Of a DNA stretch of 64,000 bases, positions 30,988 through 42,885 are shown one piece after another (the stretch's first letter is position 1; each line of letters starts with the position of its first letter). The stretch is from Anthostomella pinea (lineage: Eukaryota > Ascomycota > Sordariomycetes > Xylariales > Xylariaceae), in contig CAUWAG010000006.1 in NCBI GenBank assembly GCA_963556695.1, positions 2,418,001 to 2,482,000 of the forward strand, in the 5' to 3' direction. The notes under the pieces were generated by a model. That model made no database searches, was not told where the DNA came from, and saw only the letters and a program-made list of their open reading frames with translations. The translations under genes and the position numbers were made by a program.

Positions 30988-33900
30988 ATCATAGCTGACA
31001 AGCGGGTGTGTCGAAACCTGTGAGTCGATCCGATGCTCACCGGCTGTACAACTGTGGGAGATGTCGCAAGTGCTCTGCGGAGCTACACCATGCCAGCCAC
31101 TCAGCTCGTCCAGAGTGATACCGCTCCGCAACAACAGGTTTAGCCTAATGCGTAGACTAAGGTAGGTTAGAGCCACGACTTTGCCCTCAGACCGCAGCTC
31201 GTCGGTAGGGTGTTCAGCAGAAGCGCCGTGACCCTGGCGGCCGGAAGGTTGAGGCAGAAAGGGAGCGGCGGGGTTCGATCATCTGTTTTGTTTGTCGATG
31301 TGACACATCAACGACAGCTCTGGAGGCTGAGGATTTGCATGCACGGTGATGCACGGTGATGCAGGTCGGTTTGAACTGAACGAGCGTGAGGGTTGAGACG
31401 GTCAAAGCCGGAGCACGACTGTGCGCAGGTACCCAGGCACGCGCTCAAGTGGACAAAAGAGTGATCGGCCCTAGACCCGAGACAGAAGTAAATAAAGCGA
31501 GAGAGGCTTTGAGGAGGGCTCGGGATCCAAGAAGCAAAGTGGTGACTTGAGGCAGATGGGAACTAATATTAGATCAGGCAGTCGGTAATATCGTAATACC
31601 CACGGTCCAGAAGCAGTGCCACTCTCGCAGGTGGATTGTGGTCATGTGCCCCCAGTCGTTGAGATGCCGAGATGTCAAGTACCTGGTTGGAACTTGAAGA
31701 CAGGGCCCGCGACACAAGCGACCGGCTTTGGGGTTTGTAGTCGAGGTACCTTACTTTTGACGATTTGGAGACGGAGGTGTGACGGGCAATGGGCAATGGG
31801 CGACGACGGGAGGAGGCGAGTGTCGATGGATGACCGATGACTGCCCGAGTCAATGACTGCAGGTGCAGGTGATTTCACATGGAAGCTTGAAAATTTTGGC
31901 TGTGTGCTTGCAACTTAGGTACATAACGTAGGGGTGCAAGGCACCACTCTTCTGGCCTCCTTTTCAGGCCTACCGGGGCTGTGAGGACCACTAAATGCCC
32001 TGTAGTATGCGGCAGGTGCCGTCGTGGTCCAGGTCATCGAGTGGTCTTGCGCTGACAGCTGACCGCTGACCGCTGTTGAAGCTCGAAGGGCGGTTACAGT
32101 GGACATGGTTCGCTGGGATCTAGAAATTCGCAGTGATTCGCAGTGGACCCCCTTCCAGCAAGCGCCCTTCTTGGCACATCCCAAAATCCAATTGAGGCTC
32201 AGCCCTGAATCATACCCAGGTCCATCTTCAAAACTCTGAACTCCCATATCTTGGCCACCTGCACAGAAGAGATTTCCTATCGCTTCGCCTTTCCTTTCCA
32301 GTCGTTCCTTGAGGTGTATTGACCAACTCGCCAATGGCTATTACCTGTGCTGATCACGGCATAAGATCACAACTACGATATCTACAAAGCTGCTGCCCGT
32401 CCTAAACCTTCCTCCTCGTCCTGTGACCCCCGCGCCCCGTGCCCCGTCACCGACGGACTGGCGAGACGGAATACCCGGTCAGACCTTGTGCAGATTAGAG
32501 GTGAGTGGCATGCATGCCCTGGCCCTCCTAGACTGTGATCAGCAGGAACGCACGGTCTAATGGCAGACCAGCCTCGCGGAATCCGGGCCAATGCGAGGTG
32601 ATACTCTGGCTTGGGTTAGACACCGCAGATAAGGCCGTCGTTGGTAGTCGACGACTCGGGCTCTACTCATCACCGGATGCAATCTGACTTTGCTGAGTTT
32701 GGTATAACCCCAGACCCAACAAACACCTTTCCTATTTGGAAGGCATTCGTGATTTTATTCTCACATTCCCTTCTCTTATCTGCCTTGAGGCTTGCCCGGC
32801 GTCAGAAGTTAGCGAGTTCGATCACAAGTGTGTTTTCTTGTCTGCCGCCTGCCTGTACCCAGCATTATGTACATGTGGGCATCGACTCCCCTGCCCTGGT
32901 CACCGGCCGCCCACGTGTCACCGGCTGGGAAGCACCTCGGTAGCTGCTCGGGAACAGAGTCAGGCAGTACCCGGGAATAGTCTGCCATCACTCTATTCGG
33001 AAATTCCGACATCGATAGTCCCTCGTGCCCGGTGCAGGTTTCGCATGGGGTCAGCCTGTCCGTTCCCCACGTTTTCGGCGGAGACAGTCTGCCTCTGCTG
33101 GGATGGTGAAGTGTTCTAGAAGTCTCGGCCCTGCTCAGGGAAGATGGAAATACAACCTTCTTCCAAGCCCTCGGCTCTTCATAGCTGCCGGATGAAGAAG
33201 TAGACGGTCACTTCCCACCTGGAAAAGAGTATAAAATACCACTTGTGTATCGAAGCCCGGGGATAGCTGTACGCAAGTGTCAACTCTGGCATTCACATCC
33301 CTGGACATTCTCGCTTCAACCTCTGGATCACTTGACGCCGACAGCAACGGTAGGACCACGACCTCCGGTACTTGATTACCGTCCGAGACCCTGTCTCTCA
33401 TAGGCACGCACTGTTAGAGAACGGCTCGTGCAACTTCCACAACCTAAGCACAGCGTCCCGGACAGCCAGGACGGCATCGAGTCTTGAACCTTACCCGAAC
33501 CGCCCTGGGCTCTCCGGGTTTATGGCCGACACAGACGTTAACTCCAAGCTTCGTACCTGCCATGCTGTGCACCGCTCATCACAGGTACCTGGGCGGCGGA
33601 ACAGATTTGGGGGAAGGGTGCCTGTGTCAACATAATGGCGCCTTGCCCGTTGCGCCATGCCTGAGGGCAATCGGTAAGTGTCTTGTTGGCTGACTGGCCA
33701 AACGGAAAGCTTCCAGGGCGTCATCACGAGGCAATTCGGCAAACCAGCGCGGCTAGAACCAGGCTTGCTAGGTTGCAAGGTCGCCAGGATGGACTATCTG
33801 TTGAAGCAGTCTCCAATCGCGATGCGAAGTCTCGCTTCTCCATCTGATTGACCTGGACGCTTTCTCCTCATGTCTGACCGTCTGATCTGCCCCTTGCGGG

Positions 33901-36589
33901 GGCGCCAGGTCGTGTGACTGTTCGTCACGGCGCTCTGCCCGGACGTGGTTGTCCGCCATTGGTCAAGGTAACAAGGGATGGCGTGCCGGGTACGTGTACC
34001 CGACCACTGCCTAATAGGTGCTCAGAGGGAGACAAGAGGCCAGCGGTTGTCGAGAACGGCCTCTGGTCACGTGTCGTTAGCCATCCTCTGCAAGTTGCAG
34101 GTCAGACAGCATCTCGGCAGCTTCACCAGAAGGATTGCATCGGGTCATCTTGTCGAGCTTTCTGCTGGCTTCCCCGCCTTCCTGGCCGGCTTCCTCACCG
34201 ATATGCAGAGCTTCTATGGATGTATGACCCGTCACACCGGCCTATTGGTGCACGACGTCATCTGATACGAAGTGCCTTGTACCCGAAAACACCGAGCTGT
34301 CGAGGAACCGCAGACACCACAGCATGGGCGCCCACATGGTATGTATCAAGACACCGCGATTGAGCGACGCCGTGTCCCCAGGCCCTGGATTCCCGCGTGG
34401 CTGCGCCGTCTTGCCCAGGCAGATATACCAGCCCCCAAGTATACCTCTGGGGCTCAGTTGTACTGGGACTGCGCTCTGCTCGGCGGACGTGCAGTCTCGT
34501 GAAGTTAGTTGTCCGCCTCGATCAGTCAGACCAGATCCTTGTGCAGCGATCGAGGGGTTTGAGACTTCCTCTTTAGGAAACCCCCGGTCTGGTGATTTCA
34601 TTGGTTTGAATCAATTCGGTCTCAAAAGATATCACTCGAGGGTCACATGCGGTGGTCACACAATGTCACTGCAACGTACAACGGGCACCTCCGCGTCCCA
34701 GCCAAACGCCTACCTAACGTCGGGCTCCTTTTAGCTTTTCGCCCGTCATTGTCTTTATAGCGCTCTGGAAAGGTTAACGCGAGACGTTGCAGGTATCCCT
34801 GGGCATCTGCCATGATCACCGAGGTTAGAGGTAAGCCGGATAACTCGGTGCACCACAGACGAATATGAGAGCCAGTCCACCTGCAGGAACATGTGTATCT
34901 TCCGCAGGGGAGGCCGCCTCCAACGGGCGGGCCTCCACACCACATAAGCACATCCCGCACCGGTGAGCGGCATGGCGGGCAGAATCCATTCTCGTCGCCT
35001 ATCATACTCGAGTCCTTCGCTCCTTCGTTTACGCTGCCGCGGCCCGGCCCCGTCGTAAACGCCAATCGTTCGTCTTGGCTTCCTCGAGGGGGCGCCACGG
35101 TCATGTTGGGGGCAGCGACAGGTCTCCAGCTCATGTCGTCATGCGGCGCGGACAGCCTTGCCAGGGCCCGGCGGCAGAGCATATAACCGGCAGCGCTCGA
35201 CCTGCATCTCCGTGCAAGGCTGATATCACTTGCATCGGATGTTACACGAGAAAGGGTCATCTGTAATCTGATTCTGCAATGTAGGGTTGCACTCCCTAAA
35301 ATGGCACGATCCCGCCTTACCATCGACTACCTACGAGAAGACACGGCTGGGGGCGCCTGAGTCCCCAAAACGACGGGATGTTGACTTACCTGCAGTCAGC
35401 AAGAACACCGCAAAGCGTGCATCGTGGACTTGCTGTTTCACAAATCCTGCTGGGCTGATTTGAGATTTTTCTCCTATGAGTCGTCCATGTGTGCAAGTTG
35501 TCAGCTCTGGCCCGTGTCCGAGAATGACTCCTCCTTGGCTCGAGATCCAATGCTTACGTATTACCTGCAGTACGGAACTTTTGCACCACTGTCAGCGTAA
35601 CACTGTGCCCCCACGACCTGAAAGCTGGAAAAAACGCAGTGCCTTTATTGTACGCTGCTTACTTCCGTGTCGACAATGGGTGTCACAAATCGTCATCTCG
35701 AGTCAGATCCTTTGGAAGCAAGAAAAACTTTTCCGACGAACCATCTGCGCCATTTCTCACTACATTGCAGTCATGTCAGCCCAGGCATACCACCGTCACA
35801 TGTCGGTAAGGAAGCATGTCTCAGTCAGATTGCCAAAGCACACGTGCTTCTCATCCGTGGGCACAGATCCCAGATCCTGTCGTCTTGATGCTGAAATACG
35901 GGCTAGAGTTGGCGTGCGCGCACTTTGACGACACTGAAGTTTCGATATTTTCGTCGAATAGGGGTCGCGTACGGCGCCACCTCAATTTGGAATGAGGAAG
36001 GAGGATAAAGGGTATTTTCTGCCGGCCGCTCTAGTCCAGATACAAGAAACCGTGGTTTTCGCCCCAGCCCGCCTAGCAAGAGCAGAACAAGGCTTGTCAA
36101 GGTTTTGCGAAAATCGTTGCAGGTTGTATTTATCTCTACAGGTATGCTAACCACGAGTGTGTCATCTAAAGGACCTACGCGTCAACCATATAACTATATT
36201 AGGCATTATGATGCTATTATTATCTTAATAATACAGTAGCAGATCTCGGGCTCCGGCATCAGGCCGTCGAGCTTCGCATCCGCGTCGTCCAGTGACTACA
36301 GGGTCAGCGCCACGGTTTTGAGGCTCTCGGAGTTAAGAATGCTCCCAAGGATAGGGAATTTAGTCTGCGGGCCTTTATTTGCGACTAGATAGCACACAAT
36401 GGTTAGCAGTCTTGCTTATTGTGTCGCTGTTACTCTTACAATCAAACGTAAAGAAGCATGCCCTCCGCCCGGCCTTCTTCATTACTACACATGCGGATAG
36501 TCTACCACAAGGTTCCCAAAAGGGAGGACATGGAGTAAAAAAGTAGAAGACAAGTCCACGATCGGATTCGCGATCGGATTCGCGACCGC
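30988..36589. other. Gene-poor stretch, no gene recognised
   Basis: About 5.6 kb of normal composition. Many short frames occur, the longest near 34643-35323 on the minus strand, but none has an identifiable domain or matching exons. A tandem gatgcacggt duplication lies near 31340-31365. The left end probably holds the 5' untranslated region of the DUF1752 gene, perhaps with an intron. Confidence 0.4.
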
Positions 36590-36662
36590 CTATTCCGCGC
36601 CGGGTGGTTCGGGCTGGTGGTACCCCCTAGCGCTCCGCGAATAGCGGGTGGTCGTACAGTAC

Positions 36663-38043
36663 TATGGCTGTTACTGTTACACTAACCCCACACAAGTCTC
36701 CGTACGGCGCCCTCCACACACCATCACCACCACATTCACTGCTCAATTGCGAAGGCATCACCAGGCCGAAAATTATAACAAAATATGTATTCGATAGCGG
36801 TTTAATAGTGGTTGTACTAGCCGCGCACCCAAATCACTGCCGCGATCCGATCGGGGAGAGATTTGATAAGCTTCTTCGGGAGGTCGGGATCTAACTCTGA
36901 CCATGCAACTTGGATTATCTCTCTAGCTCACGCCTAGTGAGCGATATTGTCCTTTAAGTCTTGAAAACGAGGCTCTATTTCCCTTATGTTCTTCTTTAGA
37001 GCTGCCTAAATATGCTTAATGGGGTTCAAATCGGGGCTGTGACGAGGCCAGTCGTCAGTCCAGATCCCGTGCTCCTCTAACCACTCCGGCGAGCCTCCTT
37101 TGATATGCACAGGAGTATTATCTTGCTGAAAAGGGTCCCCTGCCTTATAAAACGGAAGCAGGCCTTCCTTTAGGACCTGTTGATAGCGCCTGGCAGACAC
37201 TCCTCTGCGTGGTGCATCCGGATCTCCTTCACAAAAGACCAGTTTGCCTAGGCCATTTTTGTCATTGTGTAACCACATCAGACCCCAAATTATTATCAAA
37301 ATACGGGCTCTCCCGTGGCTCTATGGATTCACGAGATCCTTGCGGTAACGTTCTTTAGAGAGGCGGATGACCCATTCGCCAGGTCTATCGGGATCATTTT
37401 GGATGGTATATTTGTCAGAGAAGAGGGCCATTATTAGCTCATTTTGAGCGCGCTGTGTGCGGTATTCCTGCGCCCAAGTAAGCCGTTTCGTGGCGTCATC
37501 CTCTGTGAGAGAGATTCGCTTTGTCGCGCGCCATTTCTTGAGGCCGTAGCGGCGGAGAGCCCTCACGATGGTCTCTGTGTGGCAGGTGACGCGTGCTTTG
37601 GCTTTGAGCGCCTCCCATGAGAGACGAGGGAACCTCCGAACCAAATCAACTAGATGGCGTTCTTTCCCATGCGAAAGAAGCCTCAGAGCTCCCATCTTTC
37701 GTGCAATGCGCGTGGTTTTGGTGGTATTAGCGCATGAGCAAATCTCAGAGATGGTTTCGACGCGTTCTGTGCCGTAGGCGCGTGCGACATCCCTACGACT
37801 GCGGCCCTCTGTGCGCCCCGCCATAATGCCTGTACGCGCCTTTAAAGTAAATTCGCCGTTCGGCTGGCACGTGCCGCTCAAAACGGTACCGATTTCGTTG
37901 ATACCCATGGTAAATTGATTTTTTGATGATTTATTGCAAGATGAGGGTGTCGTGTTGTTTGTTTGGTCAGAAGATTGAATTGGGGCTAGCGTACGGAGAC
38001 TTATGTGGGACAAGTGTAGTGATGTTGATGTTGCTGTTAACTA
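36663..38043 (-). mobile_element. Tc1/mariner element inserted in the GH35 pseudogene
   Basis: Approximate boundaries. Similar inverted ends are found: left ttactgttacactaacccca then cacaagtctccgtac (36671-36705); right gtacggagacttatgtggga then caagtgtagt (37991-38020). The GH35 reading resumes on both sides. TA dinucleotides lie at both edges, but the exact duplication is unclear. A further end-like fragment of the same family is at 4188-4217. Confidence 0.8.
36817..37908 (-). pseudogene. Tc1/mariner transposase with four in-frame stops and mutated catalytic residue
   Basis: A single 364-codon frame from ATG 37908 (MGINEIGTVLSGTC) to TAG 36817, the usual length for the family. An N-terminal helix-turn-helix region (GRTEGRSRRDVARAYG) and a second one (RLSWEALKAKARVTCH) precede the DDE domain: ALFSDKYTIQND (first Asp), PFQQDNTPVHI (second Asp) and WPRHSPDLNPIKHI. 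In the last, the usual Glu is Lys (GAG to AAG). Stops interrupt the same frame at 37321-37323 (TAG), 37006-37008 (TAG, at the conserved Trp after HI), 36934-36936 (TAG) and 36928-36930 (TGA). All fit G-to-A or C-to-T changes. Confidence 0.88.
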
Positions 38044-39824
38044 AAGGGCCAGTACTTGATGACAAAAACCCACCGGCGCCTTGATCGCGTCCATCCCGGG
38101 ACCGGGCACATGTGGTCGATAAACAGTGCGAAGACGTGGCTCGTGGCCTCTTCCAGAAGGTATTAGAGGAACACACACGGTTCTCGTTGTGCTGCCAGCC
38201 GCCGACGCCGACGCCCGTGCCGTCCGTCCCACGATGTCTCGAACGCGGCGTGTAGCCAGAGCGAGTACCCGAAGTCGTTGCCCCCAGTCATGTGAAGGAA
38301 CAGCAACGTCTCGCTGCCGGTGGCGGTGAAGCGACCCCTATAGATGAGTGAGCCAGCGTGGTAGCCGTGGTCGCTGGCGTAGAGCGAGGTCGGCGTGAGC
38401 AGCGCCTGCGGGTTGGTGGTTGTGGAGTTGGTGCAAGCGGTCCGGGCTGAGTCGTCGTAGGTGGCCTGGATTTCGGGGAGCGAGTCGATACTTCCACTCA
38501 AGAGATGCGGAGTCCGGGTGTGTAAGGTTGGGGAGCGTGAATGGTAGCTGTGCTGTGAGCCTGCCCCTGGGAGAATCGGTTGTGGCTAGTTCTTCGCCGT
38601 TGAAGAGGATCGTTTTGACTTGGCCCGTTGTCTTGTATGTATATGAGTTCGAAGTCGGCCGTGCTGTTGATGTCGCCAGTCCAGCTAAGATTTCGCCTTC
38701 GATGGCTGCGCTGCGGGTGAGGTGGCCTCCTTTCACGATGACCGTGGACTTAGAAAGTGAGGAGTAGTTCGCAATTGACATGGGCGCTGGCAATTCTGTA
38801 ACCCAGTAGTTGTAGGCGCCGTTGCGCCAGTGCATGAGGATCGCCAGCTCATCACCGAACGTCAGAATGTTCCTCTCCGGCGACAGTTGCCACTTGACCG
38901 ATATCTTATTCGCAGTCAGATTGCAGGTATTCACTGTGGCATCATCCGGATCCGTAGCCGTAGAATTTGCCATCAAATTTCCAAGGTCGATCGCAGACTG
39001 GTGAAGCTCACTTGTTTCACCGTATAAGATAAGAGTCCTCTTTCCTGATGCCCCTCGAGCCCATGTAAAGGTCTCCGCTGTGCAGTAGATCAAGCTTACT
39101 CCTCCAACATCATAGTTTTGGACGAGGATCTTGGAGTCACGGCGTACAAGCACCAACTCGCAGCCCTGCTGAGGGATCGTCACATTACTGGTGCTGATAG
39201 GAACAATGAGCTTGCATGTAGTCGTGTTAAGCGACCTCCAGTCGGCGTGCCGCATGATATAGCAGACCGTAGGTGAGTCGGAGCTAAAGGCGGGCTTGGT
39301 GGTGATCTGGTCCGTCGACACGTACGAGCCGTTCGATGCGTTGCTAGGGAGCGCTGTTGGATATGCCGATGAGACTTTAAGATGTTAAATTTCAGCTTCT
39401 CCTCTGAGCACTTCTCCCGCCAGATGACGCGGTTTTCCTTATTCGTTGCGCCATATTCGTATGAAGTGTCGCCGTCATATACCCGGGATTGCCCCAGTTG
39501 GTTCCTCTGTAAGTCTTCGAAGGGGCCTAAATCGGGTCCTAGATGCCAAGTAGGTCATGGGCAGACTGTCGGGATCATCTACCGTATAAACTTTGAAGAT
39601 CTTGATCGCGAAGCTGCAATTGGTTCTTCCAGAGCGCGCGTACGGCTTCCTCGTTTACTAACGCGCTGCACTCGTCCCCGTTGACGGTCCCAAATCCCGT
39701 ACCAGACCCGCCCTGGAATTCGGGCGACGAAGAAGGGCGTGTTGGGCTAGGAAGACGTCATGGGCGGAGATTCGCCCGAGAAGATGAACATGGGCTCCCC
39801 ACGGATCGAGACCGAGTATTTGTC

Positions 39825-40548
39825 CTGTAATACCTGGTCATTTAGTTAAAGTGCAATAGACTGAAGATGCATCTTGTAGGCCACGCACCAATTGCGGGAG
39901 GGAACGTCTGGACAGGATCGACTCCAACCTGGGTATCACGAGGTGGTAGAGTACCCCGGTGTTACGTCTACTCGCTACAGGAAGAAAAGCAAGTGGCTCA
40001 ACAAGATGAGGCCGACATCTTCAACGTAGGTTGCGAGCTGGGATCGAGAAAGATCAGTAAGTCTTCATTGCTTGAAGGGCAGAGGGTCGCGACACTATCA
40101 TATATATCCCCATCCCACCACCTCGCAGCGCAGCCATTATTACAATACCCTCTCCCTAAGAAAAGGTCGCGAAGGCAATGTATCTCCAACCTCCTTCCCC
40201 AACTCCCCCAAGCCCGCGTCGCGCGATGTGACCCCGATCAGGGCCCGCTACGGGTCTCGGTGCGATGCGCGCTGGTGCAATGGTGTGAAATTCTTCGATG
40301 TGCCGAGGTTCTTGATGGACACCGTTTACCGGAATCGTGCGTCTCTAGCTGCTGGGCTGATGGGGCCGCTTTCGGCATGTTCGCTGCGGGCGAGTCGTTC
40401 GCGTCATGGCTCGATATCTGGCGCCGGTCTGAATCAGCCCACCTCAGTCGAGCGACGGTGAGGAATTGCTGGGTCCGGTTCGGAGGCATCGTTGTTCCAT
40501 ACATCTTCTCCCCTCACTTCGGTCAATCGACTGCCTACCTACCTAGCC
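39825..40548. other. Intergenic, upstream of the DUF3237 gene
   Basis: An open frame at 39867-40628 on the plus strand overlaps the true first exon of the next gene and resembles nothing known. The stretch may hold unrecognised remains of the GH35 first exon and the DUF3237 promoter. Confidence 0.35.
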
Positions 40549-41403
40549 ATGGAAGACACGAGCTCGAAGCCAGCTACCACAGAAGGGTAAAGCAACCGTG
40601 CCCATCATGTTCCAGATGCAATGACTGATCACACTTAGCTCCGGCAACACCGCCCCGGCCACTCCGACCCTACGGTCCCAAATCCCGCACCCAGAACTGA
40701 CGCTTCCGTCCCCGGGACTCAGCTACGACTTCCGCATGTCCGTCGAGCTGAATCCCAAGGTCGCCGTGGGGGTAGTCCCCTCCGGCGGCATGAGGAACTG
40801 GATCTCGTTCTCCGGCGGGTCGTGGGCGGCGACGTGGGGTTCTGGCACCGTACTGGTAAGGGCTCGCTGGCTGATTTGGCAGGGGGCATACTGAAGAAAG
40901 AGTCTCTCGGCTAATGTATGCATATTTGGGATACAGCCTGGTGGGCAGGACTCGCAGCTCGTGGACCCGGAGACCTACGTCGTGAGCATGGAGACGATGT
41001 ACCTGCTCAAGACGGACGACGAGGAGCCCGCGTTGTAAGTTGGTTCACTACCTCCTTCTCACAATTCACGATCCATGGGCGGGTTGAAACCAAACCCGGC
41101 TAATGCACGGGTTGAAGCATCGAGATACGCACGCGTGGGTTCAGGACTGGACCGAGAGAAGTCCTGGAGGCTCTGCAGGACCCGGAGAAGGCGAATTCGG
41201 TCGATCCTTCCACGTATCAGTTCCGGCTCTATGCCTCGATGGAGACGGGTGACGAACGATATGTCGGAAAGGTGAACCATGGCATGTGGGTGGGCAGTGG
41301 GATGCGGAAGGGGGCTGAGGTCATATTTGAGTAAGTGTGGCCTCCCAAACGATTGACACGACATTGCTGACCAATGTCGAAAAGTGCGTATCGGATAACT
41401 TAG
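40549..41403 (+). CDS. DUF3237 (UPF0311) family protein, five exons
   Basis: Exons 40549-40586, 40639-40855, 40937-41034, 41118-41330 and 41385-41403. All donors are GTAARN-type (gtaaag, gtaagg, gtaagt, gtaagt), acceptors are cttag, tacag, tgaag and aaaag, and every join is in phase, giving 194 residues. The product shows the DUF3237 beta-barrel pattern: LSYDFRMSVELNPKVAV, GMRNWISFSGGSWAATWGSG, PGGQDSQLVDPETYVVSMET, then IEIRTRGFRTGPREVL and TYQFRLYASMETGD. It ends NHGMWVGSGMRKGAEVIFDAYRIT. Members occur in bacteria and fungi with no settled biochemical role, often beside catabolic genes. There is no signal peptide. It converges on the cyclase gene with about 150 bases between the stops. It appears intact although no single exon is a long open frame. 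Confidence 0.85.
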
Positions 41404-41551
41404 ATATATGGCATGTAGGACCCATGGCCCAGTTGCGCAGTCTTCCTGGTGTCCAGTACCTCACAGAAACCCGTCACCTTCTCGAGATACTTATACGGGT
41501 AAAGTGTGTCTATTGTTGACATGCTGTCTGGGTATCGTCAATGGAATGAAT

Positions 41552-42885
41552 CTACGAAGCAAACGAAACACCAGCACCATCGCAGATGCTTCCCTTGTTA
41601 TACCACTGCACCGTGGGCAACAGCTCGCAGGCCACCCATCTCGCCGTAGTCGTGTGTGTAGAGCCCTCTCCGAAAAGCTCATACATCCTGTCCTTCCTCA
41701 TCCGCTTCTCGAGCTTCAGTCCGTCCATCGACGTGCTCAGCTGATCACCCCCCTTAGCCGCCCCAGTTGGAGGTGCATCCATATCTGCCGGCTCGTCCCC
41801 GCGATGGAAGCTCGTCCTCCCCTCGGCCAAGGCCTGGAACACGACCAGCTGATCTTGCAGGTACTCGTCGACGACGCCGCGGGTCGCGATTTCCCGGGCG
41901 AGCTGTTTGCAGACTTCCCGGGAGATCTCGGCGCTCAGCGTCTCGGGCGTCTTCTTCTTCCACGCGCGATTGTATAGAAAATCACGCCCCCAGCGCTGAC
42001 CGGTTTCGGAGTGAGCTACCAGTAGAGTGTACATCCGCGCATCGTGGCCGCTTTCCTCCATCAGTACGAAGTTGATGTCGACGTCCGGGAATAGGTTGTC
42101 GAGATCGCGCGCTAATGCCTTCTCGAGCGGTTCGCGCAGGGCATTAGGTACCAGCATGCTCACGTCGATCTGCTTTATCGTGAAGTCCTTCTCTGTAAGT
42201 GGGTTGTCCCAGGGCTGTAGGTGCTTCAACGTTTGTCCGCGTGGAATAGGTTGGAACTTCAGCCAGATGCTGCCCATCCTCTTAGGACCAACCGCCCATG
42301 ACCGTGCCCTCAGCTCTCGTTCGACCTTGATTCCGAAGCGATCTTGTAAAGTCGGCAGCAGGACCTGGTCTAGATATTCGTACGATAGTGAGAACGACAC
42401 ATTGGTGCCCCCTTGGATCTCGAGCTCGATCGGGTCCCCGTTCTCATTGGCAGCAAACAACAGATACGGAAACACGGCCTGGAATATGAGCAGCGTGCTC
42501 GCGGCGCTGCTGTCGGCCACGATCTGAATCTTGCGCTCCTCTAGAGCCGTCGGGGGCGCAGAGGATCTGAACTCCAGCGTCCGGCTGCCGACGCTCAGGC
42601 CCTCGACCTCGCCTCCGGTGGCTTCGGCCAGCCATCTGACCGATGAGACATGTTGGGCTTTCAATCCTACGGTGCGCGTCAGATCAGCCGGTACCACTCT
42701 GACTTTCTCGAGCTGATTGATTATTAGTGGAAGAACCTACCTCCGCCTCGGTCTCGGTTGCCTCTGACGTGAGTGATGCGAATGGGTTGCGATGTCGCGG
42801 CTGCCAAGGCGCATGATAAACGCACGAGCTGACCTCCGCCTTCCCCCGTGCGACCGTCGATTTCCAGAGATTTCTTGGGCTTCAT
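41552..42885 (-). CDS. RTC1: RNA 3'-terminal phosphate cyclase
   Basis: Two exons: 42885-42741 (ATG, MKPKKSLEIDGRTGEGGGQL) and 42666-41552, joined in phase over a 74-bp intron (donor gtaggt, acceptor ccgtag) to give 419 residues. The enzyme converts RNA 3'-phosphate ends to 2',3'-cyclic phosphates using ATP, through a covalent enzyme-AMP step. Family hallmarks are DGRTGEGGGQLVRLS at the start, the ITHVRGNRDRGGGLKAQH stretch built across the splice junction, VSFSLSYEYLDQVLLPTL in the middle, and a C-terminal EYLQDQLVVFQALAEGRTSF. The HTTTARW near the end is where the nucleotide-binding His is expected. The related Rcl1 rRNA-processing protein is the alternative, but the intact GEGGGQ and C-terminal His region favour a true cyclase. 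It looks functional. Confidence 0.88.

Larger units (their letters stand above)
36590..39824 (-). pseudogene. Decayed GH35 beta-galactosidase gene, interrupted by a Tc1 element
   Basis: Pieces of a secreted fungal beta-galactosidase occur in order on the minus strand. They are an N-terminal DKYSVSIRGEPMFIFSGE (39824, after a ttacag acceptor); then, after loss of most of the catalytic barrel, the NTPFFVA/EFQGG region with the nucleophile-type Glu; YRGTNWGNPGY; the beta-sandwich domains (CKLIVPISTSNVTIPQQG, YCTAETFTWARG, LASTS-type segment SLYASDHGYHAGSLIYRG); MDAIKAPVGF; and the C-terminal LFAER-x-GYHQPEPPGAE (36590-36650). At least five frame breaks are visible: an extra C near 39720, two extra bases near 39480, a missing base near 39383, a break near 38480 and an extra G near 36628. 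There is also a TAG at the conserved Gln of the C-terminus. Family members release beta-galactosyl residues from plant polysaccharides; this copy cannot. Confidence 0.85.

Noticed and set aside
34643..35323. 226-residue open frame on the minus strand in the 31-36.6 kb gap
   Set aside because: Arg/Ser-rich shadow-like composition, open frames on the other strand over the same bases, no family resemblance.
39867..40628. 253-residue open frame on the plus strand upstream of DUF3237
   Set aside because: Runs through the first DUF3237 exon in another frame; no domain; the spliced DUF3237 model explains this region better.
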